Made by a program: the position numbers and the translations under genes. From assembly GCF_033439725.1 (NCBI RefSeq), contig NW_026944383.1, forward strand, positions 5,890,001 through 5,954,000: a stretch of DNA of 64,000 bases, in the 5' to 3' direction. Numbering within the stretch: position 1 is the first letter of the stretch; each line of letters begins with the position of its first letter. Source of the stretch: Neurospora tetraspora (lineage: Eukaryota; Ascomycota; Sordariomycetes; Sordariales; Sordariaceae). Below the pieces are notes generated by a model, which ran no database searches, was not told the origin of the DNA, and worked only from the letters and a program-made list of their open reading frames with translations. Positions 55,822 to 64,000 of this stretch are shown here, one piece after another.

Positions 55822-57044
55822 TTAGCAGCAGCCAGAGCCACCGCTGGCCTTGGCCTCCTCCAGCTTCTTCTCATCGACAGTGGTATCAAGACTAGTCTCG
55901 ACCTTCTCGTTAGGGCCGGCAATCAAGATCTTGATAACCTCACCCTCCTTAACTTTCTTGAAAGCCTCCTCGGCGTCCTTGAAGGCAACAACGCCGTTGA
56001 CGAGCTTCTTGACATCAACCTTGCCCTGCTCAACAAGCTGGATGGCCAGCTTGTAATCGCCGCTGCCGTAGCGGAACGAGCCGCTGGCGGTGACCTCCTT
56101 GATGCAGAGCGCCATGATGGGGAAGGTGATGTTGTCCTTGCCCATGCCGCCCTGGACGTAGTGGCCGCCCTGGCGGACGACGTGGAGGGCAGCCTGGATC
56201 GAGGGCTCGGCGCCGCTGGCGTCGATGACGGCGTCGGCACCGTCGCCGAGGTCGGCGGCCGCGATGATGTTGCGCGCGTTCTCCTCGGGCGAGACGCGCT
56301 GCGAGAGGTACGTGTGCGTGGCGGCGAACGACTTGGCGAACTCGAGCTTGGAGGGGATGATGTCGACCGAGACGACCTTGAAGGCGCCGTAGGCCTTGGC
56401 GACGGCGGCGCAGAGGAGGCCGACGGGGCCGGCGCCCATGACGACCACGGTCTGGCCGGGCTGGATCTTGGCCTGCTTGGTGATGTGGACGGCGACGGCG
56501 AGGGGCTCGATCAGGGCACCCTCCTGGAGCGAGACGGTCTCGGGGAGCTTGTAGCAGAAGTCGGCGGGGGCGGTCCAGAAGCCGGTCAGGGTGCCGTCGT
56601 AAGGGGGGGTGGCGGCGAACTTCATGTCGGGGCAGAGGTTGTAGTGGCCGGAAAGGCACTGGACGCAGCGACGGCAGGGGTAGCCGGGCTCGAGGGCGAC
56701 GCGGTCGCCGACGGAAAGGGTCTTGACGGCATCGCCGACGGCAACGATGGTACCGGCGGACTCGTGGCCGAGAACCATGGGGTCCTTCACAACGAAGTGG
56801 CCGATGGCGCCGTGGAGCCAGTAGTGGACATCGGAGCCGCAGATGCCGGTGTAGTTGATGGCGACGAGGACGTCATGGGGAGAGTTGATCTTGGGGACGG
56901 GCTTGTCCTGGAAGCAGACGTCGAGGGGCTTGTTGAGGACGAAGGAGAGGTTCTGGAGAGAGAGGGAGGTCAGTACTGGCTCGGGGAAGAGGAAACAAGG
57001 AACTGAGCAAGGGTGAAACTTACGGACTTGCCGTCGGTAGCCAT
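55822..57044 (-). CDS. xdh-1: NAD-dependent xylitol (D-xylulose) dehydrogenase
   Basis: The enzyme oxidises xylitol to D-xylulose in the fungal xylose and arabinose pathway. Exons 57044-57024 (seven codons, MATDGKS) and 56952-55822 encode 383 residues. It is a zinc MDR enzyme: catalytic-zinc Cys in [11 protein letters not shown] and GHES, and the structural-zinc cysteines in [20 protein letters not shown]. The Rossmann motif is [10 protein letters not shown] with a following VDI Asp, indicating NAD specificity. [11 protein letters not shown] matches polyol dehydrogenases. The C terminus carries a ~28-residue extension ending SGGSGCC, unusual for the family. Sorbitol dehydrogenase activity is an alternative or additional role. 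It converges with the beta-mannosidase gene, 250 bp between stops. Confidence 0.88.
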
Positions 57045-58142
57045 TTTGGAGGTTTGTTTGGTGGTGATTAGGGGTAAAGGGGTATCTCTGGTATTGTTGA
57101 TGGAGGGTGACCGAGGACAAGTTCAACGGAAAGACAAGACTTGAAGGAGGATAGCTACGAGGAAGGAGAAGGAAGACGAGGAAAAAAAGATGGAGGGAGC
57201 AGGAACCGGTTAAATATGTCTTCTTGTGTTAACCGCTACTCGGAATCTTCTTTTACCCAAGATACCTCCTAGTTCATTCTTGGTATGTTTTGCCGCATCG
57301 AGGAAGAAGCTCGGATGGTTGCCAGAGAAAGTTGTCATGTCAGGCGGGTACGCAGGGCGGGGATTCGCTGCCCAGCACCTCAATGAAGGTTGTCAAGATG
57401 CAGCACCGAGATGCATGGAAGCAGCTGTTGGTGACGCTGTTGTTTGTTAGTGACAGAAGCTTTCCCGGAGCTAGGGGGGTGCCCTGCAGCGGTTGCACGG
57501 CCGAGACAGAACCCCACGCTCTCCACGCAGCCGCATTCCCACAGTTCCACATCTCTCGACTTTATCCAAGGCATTTAACCGTGCCAATCAGCGACGGAGC
57601 GCCTGTCCGACGATATCCGCTAGAAGGACCAGCATGGGCCAGACATGATGCCTCTGGCTCGTCTGGGCAGGAATTGATATCAGGTGAGAGGCAGAAACTT
57701 TTGGACATCTCAGGGGGAAACTGAGAACAGGATGAATTTGTGATCTTCAGAGCCGTCAGAGCGTAACCGCGTATTCCCCGAGGCGAAGACGGGTGCTGTT
57801 CCGAGAGACTGGAAGCCGGAGGATCATGAAGACATTGTGGGCTATAGCTCTGGACATGGTGATATTGCGCAGCATTGCCCAACGAGCTGGGCTTCAACAT
57901 GGTGTAGTAACGGTATCGAGATACTGGATGGGGGGCAGCGGGATGCAGGTCATATATAACGCGGTGCGCACATCCCTCTCGGGGACATTTACACCGGTGA
58001 AGCGAGTGCTCTTTCATCCCATCAAAGTTCACCTGTCAATGCACGGCGGATAGCCCGGGTAACAAAAATACAGACCTTCATCTGCACCAGATGTGCATCA
58101 GATGAAAAGCCATGCAAAAACAATAAATCGGCAAAAGATAAT
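57045..58142. other. intergenic region / xylitol dehydrogenase promoter
   Basis: It holds the purine-rich leader of the dehydrogenase gene and about 1 kb upstream. Frames 57290-57724 (plus) and 57562-58032 (minus) lack domains and are not called. Confidence 0.35.
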
Positions 58143-58252
58143 TGACAAGGGCGAGATTCGAACTCGCGCCTATTTCTAGACCAGGAAACTCGGATTGAGT
58201 AAATTCAGGTGGACCTGAACCTGGCGCCTTAGACCGCTCGGCCACCTTGCCA
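58143..58252 (-). tRNA. tRNA-Leu(CAG), with intron
   Basis: The acceptor GGCAAGG pairs with CCTTGTC (one G-U), and the discriminator is A. The D arm TGGCCGAGCGGTCTAAGGCG equals that of the tRNA-Leu at 40569. The anticodon stem is CCAGG/CCTGG, and the loop TTCAGG gives anticodon CAG. A 27-nt intron follows position 37. The T arm contains AGTTCGAATCT. Confidence 0.93.
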
Positions 58253-58599
58253 TCGATATCTTATTTTGATCGTGACAGTGGCTTTTGAGGGCATGATGGC
58301 CCGAGGTGCTCGGCATGGTAGCTTGAGGTGGGGCTAAGTGCTTTTTTGGCGGGGTTCAGTTGAAGGATGGATGCCAATAGACTTCCAACCGAACGGTAAG
58401 CCAAGCATCGTGAAACGGAACATCCCGTCATCTTTTCTTACCATTGTGATTTTGATCTGATTGTGAGTGATAAGGTGAGTTTGGATTGAGTCGCAATTGA
58501 TGGGATTCGGACTTGGTATTGTGAAATTTCACTAACACCAGGGTAGGTATCATACAACATCAGATACCGATTTATCACCGTTTCGATACCAACGGCCTG
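58253..58599. other. intergenic region upstream of the first folate gene
   Basis: This is the promoter and leader of the plus-strand synthase. No other gene is seen. Confidence 0.35.
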
Positions 58600-59990
58600 A
58601 TGCACTATGTTTTGAGGCCAATAGCTTCAAGACTTCCCCTTGTCTCCCCTCTGAGGTCACTCACCATCACCAATTACTTCACAAAACGCACCATGGCATC
58701 TAACGCTAGGACATACAACGTAAGTCAGCCTGCCCTTCCCCGTTCAAGAAACTCAAACACTCACCATTCCAATATCAGGACGCAATCGATGCGCTCAACT
58801 CCCTCCAGACCCCCTTCGCCGTCATCGAAGCCCGGCGCAAAGCCGGCGTCCGTCCCGATGCGCATTCGGTAAAGGAAATGCGGGCTTACCTCGCCCGCAT
58901 CGGCTACTCCTCCCAGGACCTCGATCGCCTCAACATCGTTCACGTAGCCGGCACCAAGGGCAAGGGAAGCACGTGCGCCTTTGTCGACTCCATCCTCACG
59001 CGTCACCAGCGGACACACGGCATTCCCAAGCGCATCGGTCTCTTCACCTCTCCTCACCTGATTGCCGTCCGGGAACGCATTCGTATCGACTCCAAGCCCA
59101 TCTCCGAGGAGCAGTTTGCCCGCTACTTCTTCGAGGTCTGGGATCGTCTTGAGACATCCGAGGTGGCCAAGGATGAAGTGGCCCTGGGTAGCAAGCCCAT
59201 TTACGCTCGCTACCTGACTCTGATGAGCTACCACGTCTATCTGTCCGAGGGCGTCGATGTAGCTATTTACGAAACTGGCATCGGTGGTGAATACGATGCC
59301 ACCAACGTGGTGGACCGTCCCGTGGCTAGCGGTATCAGCACCCTTGGAATCGACCACGTCTTCGTCCTGGGTGATACGGTCGACAAGATCGCCTGGCACA
59401 AGGCGGGTATCATGAAGACGGGCAGCCCGGCGTTCACGATTGAGCAGGTTCCCTCCGCAGCTCAGGTGCTCAAGGATAGGGCGGTGGAAAAGGGAGTCGA
59501 TCTCAAGATCCTTGACGTCGATTCCAGACTCAACGGCGTCAAGATCCGCCCCGATGCGGTGTTCCAGAAGAAGAATGCTACGCTGGCTATCGCGCTCGCT
59601 GAGACCGCTCTCAAGCAGTTGGATCCTTCCTTCAAGACTGGTACCGATAACCTATCACCCGAGTTCGTCGAGGGTCTCGAACAGGTCGTCTGGCGTGGCC
59701 GATGCGAGGTCAAGGAGGAGGACCAAGCTGTTTGGCATCTTGATGGCGCACATACCGTTGACAGCTTGAAGGTGGCAGGAAGATGGTTTGTCGAGGAGTG
59801 TGTCAAGAAGGCCAAGGGCGGACCCAAGGTGCTCATCTTCAACCAGCAAGGCCGGTCTGAAGCCGTGGATTTCCTCGATGGGCTTTGCAATACGGTCAAG
59901 AGTGCTGATCCGGAGGGAACTGGCTTCAGCCATGTCATTTTCTGCACCAACGTGACATATGCGAAAACTGGCTACAAGAAGGGTATGTTT

Positions 59991-60024
<34 letters not shown>

Positions 60025-60309
60025 CAGTCCATGATCTGCCCATGCTAACCTGCAACAGACTTTGTCAACCATCAGTACAACCCCAAGGACATCGAAAACA
60101 TGACACAACAACGAGTGTTCGCGGAGAGGTGGTCTACCCTAGACCCGTCTGCGAATGTCATGCTTATCCCGACTATCGAGGAGGCTATCAACAAGGCCAG
60201 GAGCCTGATGGAAGCGGAAGGCGACCAGAAAGTGCAGGCACTCATCACCGGCAGCCTTCATCTCGTAGGTGGCGCCCTCGGTATTTTGGAAAAAGCAGAT
60301 GCTCTTTGA
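58600..60309 (+). CDS. Folylpolyglutamate synthase-like ligase, copy A
   Basis: These Mur-ligase-type enzymes add glutamate to (dihydro/tetrahydro)folate. Exons 58600-58719, 58779-59982 and 60059-60309 encode 524 residues. The ATP loop is VHVAGTKGKGSTCAF, followed by FTSPHLIAVRERIRI (folate/omega loop), YFFEVWDRL, YETGIGGEYDATN, LGIDHVFVLGDT, and WHLDGAHTVDSL. The C-terminal ligase domain has LIFNQQGRSE and ITGSLHLVGGALGIL. The first ~31 residues look like a mitochondrial presequence, and a second ATG (ACCATGGCATCTAAC) could start a cytosolic form. The second intron contains a T32 homopolymer. The stop lies 183 bp from the stop of a convergent paralog. Confidence 0.87.
59993..60024 (+). repeat. 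Poly-T tract (32 T) in an intron
   Basis: An uninterrupted T32 run lies in the last intron of folate gene A and is followed directly by CAG, mimicking a polypyrimidine tract and acceptor. The annotated acceptor 31 bases further on is required by frame. Length is likely unstable or imprecise in assembly. Confidence 0.85.
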
Positions 60310-60491
60310 AAGGGGTTTGTGGTTCGGTAGTTTTCAACATTTGTTATAGATATCCCCCCATCTTTCATACAGTATGTACAGGATTCGGCATTTTGCTTCG
60401 CAGCATCTTTTGTTCTTTATAAATACAGGGAATATGGGGAAAAAGTACAGGAAAATAGAACGAAGCAGGGGGTTAAAAAGCAAGCCAGTAC

Positions 60492-62270
60492 TTAATATTC
60501 AACATACTCAACTGTCTTGAGCACGCCACCAAGCAGGTGGAAGCTTCCCGTTACCAGAACATTGCACGTCTTGCCGTCCCTGCGCGCCTGTTCCGCGATC
60601 TTTTGAACCTGTTCCATAGCCGGCTCTACTGCGTTGTAGACCGAGGTCTCGGTCCCCGCACTGGCTTCCTGGAAAATCTTCTGCCCCTTCAACTGCACCG
60701 TGAGATCTCTCTCCGGCTCACCTTCCACCGGCGCCTTTTCTTCATTCCTGGTGAGCACCGCGTAGCTGAACACCGGCGTCGAAGTCCCGCTCTGCTTCTG
60801 CGCGGCTGTAAGAAGTGCCCTCAACAAGACCTCCGGGTCCCTATCCTGCTGATTAAACACCAAGACGTTGACCTCATCCCCCTTCACCTTGCCAGCAAAC
60901 CACTGCCCAACACCCGCCAGACTATCCTCCGTATGCGCTCCATCGACGAACCACGCCGTCCCCTTGGAGTCTTTGAACGACTCACACCTCCCCTTAAGGC
61001 TAGCCTCCTTCAGCCCCTTCTCAAACCCAGCCGGGATATCATCCAACTTCCAGCCCTCCTCCCCAAACGCCCCCTCAAACTTCTGCCCCATCCTAATCAA
61101 ATGTTCCCTCGCCGCCGCCACCGCCAACGCCATATTGAACTTCTGAAACGGTCCTTCCAGCCTCGCCCCCTCCACGCCCTTCCACTTCTCAACCTCCTCA
61201 TCCTCCACCTCCACCAACTCCGCCACTCCCTTCTCCTGCGCCCTATCCCTCAACACCTCCATCACCCCTTTTTTGTCAGCACCATCCAACCTCCTCGTAA
61301 AAGCCCTAACCCCCTGCCTAAAAATCCCGCTCTTATTCCACGCAATCTTCTCCACCGTATCCCCCAACATCGCCACATGATCAATCCCCAACTGCGTGAC
61401 AACACTGGCCGTGACACTTTCGGCACTCAAAAAATTCGTCGAGTCGTATTCCCCGCCAATACCACATTCAATCACCGCTTGCTTCACCCCCTCGCGCACA
61501 AAGACATGAAAAGCAAGTATGGTCAAAAACCGGAAATAAAAAGGCTTCGTCCCCGGCCCATCGTATTCCTCATTCGACGTTACTGGGTCGCCCGCTTCGC
61601 GGGCTGCTTGCGAAAGCCGGTCCCATACTTCAAAGAAGTAAAGCGCGAATTTCTCGCGGGAGATGGGCACGTTGTCGAGTTGGATCCGTTCGCGGACCGA
61701 GAGGACGTGCGGGGAGGTGTAGGTTCCTACCACCACGACTGGCCCGCCGGGGGTAGTATTGGTAGGAGGGTATTGGGAGATGATAGACGACACCAGTGCA
61801 GATGCGGACCCTTTACCCTTTGTTCCCGCAACGTGCACGCACTTCAGCCCTGTGGCGGCGAGGGAGGAGGGCGTGTAGCCGGCGCGGGCGAGCCAGGAGA
61901 GCATTTCGGGGATGGCGAGGGAGTTGAGGTACTTTTTGGCGGCGGCGGCAGGCTTGTTTTGGAAGTCATTTTTGTTGTCGTCGGTACCGAAGAGGTTGAC
62001 GATTGTGCGGTTGGATTGGAGTTGGGCGAGACGGGAGAGGGCGTCGTCGTAGGTGCGCTGGGAGGAGGAGGCCATCTTGAATGGGGTTGTATGGTAAGGG
62101 CGAATTTGAGGTTTGAAGGTGACGTGACAGGTTGGTGTTGGCTTGGCTTGGAATGAAGCTGTTCTTGTGGTGAAGGCACTGCAGCGATTGGGTTTGTTCG
62201 GCCGAAAGCGGAAGCTGGAGAGTTGTCGCTGGTGGGTAGGTCGAAGTGAGCATAAAAATCGGCGAGACAT
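60492..62270 (-). CDS. Folylpolyglutamate synthase, copy B (mitochondrial/cytosolic)
   Basis: This single-exon gene encodes 592 residues. An Arg/Ser/Thr-rich, acid-poor leader (MSRRFLCSLRPTHQRQLSSF, residues 1-65) predicts mitochondrial import. Met66 (FKMASSSQRTYDDALSRL) could start a cytosolic form, as in known eukaryotic FPGS genes. VHVAGTKGKGSASALV is the ATP loop; TYTSPHVLSVRERIQLD, YFFEVWDRL, IECGIGGEYDSTNFL, LGIDHVAMLGDT, WFVDGAHTEDSL, VLVFNQQDRDPEVL and VTGSFHLLGGVLKTVEYV follow. The motif order equals copy A, but the overall sequence is well diverged. It has the fuller eukaryotic FPGS layout and is the better candidate for the main polyglutamylating enzyme. Confidence 0.9.
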   Translation of the reverse strand: MSRRFLCSLRPTHQRQLSSFRFRPNKPNRCSAFTTRTASFQAKPTPTCHVTFKPQIRPYHTTPFKMASSSQRTYDDALSRLAQLQSNRTIVNLFGTDDNKNDFQNKPAAAAKKYLNSLAIPEMLSWLARAGYTPSSLAATGLKCVHVAGTKGKGSASALVSSIISQYPPTNTTPGGPVVVVGTYTSPHVLSVRERIQLDNVPISREKFALYFFEVWDRLSQAAREAGDPVTSNEEYDGPGTKPFYFRFLTILAFHVFVREGVKQAVIECGIGGEYDSTNFLSAESVTASVVTQLGIDHVAMLGDTVEKIAWNKSGIFRQGVRAFTRRLDGADKKGVMEVLRDRAQEKGVAELVEVEDEEVEKWKGVEGARLEGPFQKFNMALAVAAAREHLIRMGQKFEGAFGEEGWKLDDIPAGFEKGLKEASLKGRCESFKDSKGTAWFVDGAHTEDSLAGVGQWFAGKVKGDEVNVLVFNQQDRDPEVLLRALLTAAQKQSGTSTPVFSYAVLTRNEEKAPVEGEPERDLTVQLKGQKIFQEASAGTETSVYNAVEPAMEQVQKIAEQARRDGKTCNVLVTGSFHLLGGVLKTVEYVEY

Positions 62271-62704
62271 TTATGGTTGAGTCATCTGAAGTCCTTTGGG
62301 AGGTAAGAGGCTCGAAGGCCAGTGGAATATTTATGTTTGGATCAAGTTGAGGAAATTTCGTGAAGATCTCGTATGGTGTGCTTTGATTCTATCCCGGCCC
62401 CTCACTGCAGAAGTCACCGTCCCAACGCCGCAACTCGGAGCCCAAAAATACGGAAAATTTCCGAAAAGCATGTACAAAGCTATGAGCATACTGAGCTTGG
62501 AGAACGTCACTTATTGAAATCATGCTATCCGGCCGTCAAATTGAATCTATTTCATCTGACTTAAACTACACGAAAACAAGTACTCACACGAATACAACCA
62601 GAAAAAAGCGCCTCTATTTTGTCTCGGATTGCCACTGTAAACTTACAGAGTCTCACAACAAAGGGAATTCGTGCTAAGCCTACTATCGTAACGAACAATC
62701 CTGT
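62271..62704. other. intergenic region
   Basis: This is the promoter of folate gene B and the 3' flank of MIC60. No gene is seen. Confidence 0.35.
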
Positions 62705-64000
62705 TTACTCCACCCTCAAGCTCTGCAGCCTAGCCTCTGTCTGAATAACATCCAACGCCTGCTGAACCTCCAACACCTTCCTGACCTCACCGAGCCAATC
62801 CCTGGAAAGGGTCTTGGCCCAGCCCTTGAGACCGTTCATCTCTCTCGCCGCATTGTCGAGATCGCCCTCCTCGAGGTAGGTCTGGGTGCGGGTAAGGATG
62901 CTCTCGACATCGTCACCAGTCGCAAGGCCCTCCTTCTTGAACATCAACTTGCTGAGGATGAGGCTGGAAGCGTGGCTGGCAACACCGGCGTCCTCAGGGA
63001 GAAGAGAAGCCTTGCGAACCTCGGTAGCAACACGGCGGAAGCGGTCGATGAGCTCAGCGGAGGTGGGAATACCACGCTGGTAAGCGGTGGGGTTGATGGA
63101 AGCGATAGCAGCATCGACGACGGGGTCCTCGGCAGCAATTTCCTTCAGGGCAACGAGCTCCTTGATGAAGGGACGGGGGTGGTGAGCGTCCTCGAGGCTG
63201 GCACGAACGGCGTCGACAGCAACATGAAGCTGCTGAGTGCGGAGGTTGGTATCAACAACCTCGTTCAAGCCAGAGGTGAGCTTCTCAAGGTCGGCAACAG
63301 CCTTGGAAAGCTCGTTGAGCTTGCCAAGACGGCCATCGCGCTCCTCCTCAACGTGCTTCTTGATGTCGTCGGTAAACTGGCGCTGGAGCTGGATGGCCTG
63401 CTCAAGGAGACGGTTGTTGAGCTTCTCCTCGGCAATCTGGCGCTCGCGCTCCTGGATCAGGTGAGTCTTCTCGTCGTAGCTCTTCTTGAGGCGGATCATC
63501 TCCTCCTCGAACTCGCGACGCCAGGCAGCCTCCTGAGCGGCCATCGCGGACTCAACCCGAGAGACAAGCTCGTTGGCGGCCTTGTCGAAACCATCAACGC
63601 GAGCCTTAACCTGCTTAGCAGCCTCGGCTTCAACCTTGGCCTTCATCTCGTTGATCCTGCCGGCAACCTTGGAGAGCTCGTTCTTGGCCTTGCCGATGGT
63701 GGGAGCGTACTTCTCGTTGGCGTTGTCGTGGTTGATAACGGTGATGATGTCGTTCAGCATCTTGACGAGGTCCTGAACAATGGGGTCGGTGGCACCGTTA
63801 ACGTTCAGGGGGTCAATGGGCGAGGCAGGGGGCCAGCGAGAGGGCTCGTCAACCTCGGGAGCCTTGAAGGGCTTCTTCACGGGGGTGCCGGAAGCATCGG
63901 TGGCGGCGGGAGCAGCAGCGGTAGCAGGGCCGGGAACGGCGGCGGCGGCGGGAACGGGCTCGACCGGAGTAACGGTGGTGGTGGACTCGGTCTTGGGAAG
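62705..64000 (-). CDS. mic60: MIC60/mitofilin (Fcj1), C-terminal 431 residues; N terminus outside window
   Basis: MIC60 is the core MICOS subunit that shapes crista junctions in the inner mitochondrial membrane. The frame is open to the window end. The visible part starts in a Pro/Ala/Thr-rich linker (residues facing 64000-63870). It continues as a long Glu/Lys/Arg-rich coiled coil (about 63690-63230) with EEEMIRLKKSYDEKTHLIQ. It ends in the conserved mitofilin signature domain: HHPRPFIKELVALKEIA, YQRGIPTSAELIDRFRRVA, LEEGDLDNAAREMNGLKGWA and DWLGEVRKVLEVQQALDVI. The presequence, membrane helix and any 5' introns are not in the window. Confidence 0.93.
   Translation of the reverse strand, partial: LPKTESTTTVTPVEPVPAAAAVPGPATAAAPAATDASGTPVKKPFKAPEVDEPSRWPPASPIDPLNVNGATDPIVQDLVKMLNDIITVINHDNANEKYAPTIGKAKNELSKVAGRINEMKAKVEAEAAKQVKARVDGFDKAANELVSRVESAMAAQEAAWRREFEEEMIRLKKSYDEKTHLIQERERQIAEEKLNNRLLEQAIQLQRQFTDDIKKHVEEERDGRLGKLNELSKAVADLEKLTSGLNEVVDTNLRTQQLHVAVDAVRASLEDAHHPRPFIKELVALKEIAAEDPVVDAAIASINPTAYQRGIPTSAELIDRFRRVATEVRKASLLPEDAGVASHASSLILSKLMFKKEGLATGDDVESILTRTQTYLEEGDLDNAAREMNGLKGWAKTLSRDWLGEVRKVLEVQQALDVIQTEARLQSLRVE

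Noticed and set aside
55690-57006. 438-codon plus frame antisense to xylitol dehydrogenase
   Set aside because: It is Gly/Val/Asp/Leu-rich shadow of GC-rich codons; the minus strand is clearly a zinc dehydrogenase.
60537-62156. 539-codon plus frame antisense to folate gene B
   Set aside because: It is shadow of a C-rich third-position gene; no motif is present on this strand.
58868-62250. Possible recent inverted duplication of the folate genes
   Set aside because: Motif order matches, but sequences outside the motifs are strongly diverged, copy B has no introns, and neither shows RIP decay, so it is an ancient pair.

Overview
This window looks like a nuclear chromosome segment from a filamentous ascomycete of the Sordariales, most likely Neurospora or a close relative. 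Three things point that way. The genes carry short introns (mostly 50 to 80 nt) with GTRNGT donors and CTRAC-type branch sites. The tRNA genes carry introns. Two gene-free AT-rich islands show the C-to-T decay expected of repeat-induced point mutation (RIP). A beta-mannosidase gene facing a xylitol dehydrogenase gene also fits the N. crassa gh2-1/xdh neighbourhood as I remember it; that is recall, not a search result.

Layout. 0-7 kb: the 3' end of a Cys-rich unknown gene, a SET-domain gene carrying an apparent one-base frameshift, a SUR7/PalI membrane protein gene with a GC-AG intron, a fructosamine-kinase-like gene whose 5' end is damaged, and a decayed coding stretch. 7-16.8 kb: an MFS transporter, a ferric-reductase-type flavocytochrome, an LEA-like protein, an intron-bearing tRNA-Glu, a small Cys protein, and a STRAP WD40 protein with a possible spliced C-terminal extension. 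18-29 kb: DOA1/PLAA, a GPI-anchored BIM1/LPMO-like copper protein, an SRR1-like protein, a type II membrane protein with a PAN/apple-like ectodomain, and a PRISE-type reductase. 31-35 kb: an Arg/Ser-rich protein with a degenerate dsRNA-binding-like segment, and a multi-pass membrane protein. 36-40.5 kb: a Mutator-like transposon with 9-bp target duplications, inserted into one arm of a small TA-flanked inverted-repeat element; a tRNA-Leu(AAG) follows. 41-47 kb: an unknown nuclear-looking protein, a D-2-hydroxyacid dehydrogenase, an HSD10-like SDR and an atypical Rab. 47.9-52.6 kb: a second RIP island bounded by perfect 54-bp inverted repeats, with Tc1/mariner transposase remains. 53-64 kb: beta-mannosidase, xylitol dehydrogenase, tRNA-Leu(CAG), two convergent paralogous folylpolyglutamate synthases, and the C-terminal part of MIC60.

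The genes mostly act independently: chromatin and ubiquitin handling, metal reduction and copper binding at the cell surface, mannan and pentose catabolism, folate metabolism, and mitochondrial structure. I found no biosynthetic cluster, CRISPR array or organised defence system. The most informative features are the nested transposon at 36-40.5 kb, the composite island at 48-52.5 kb, the frameshifted SET gene, the Rab lacking its catalytic Gln, and the convergent folate-gene paralogs.
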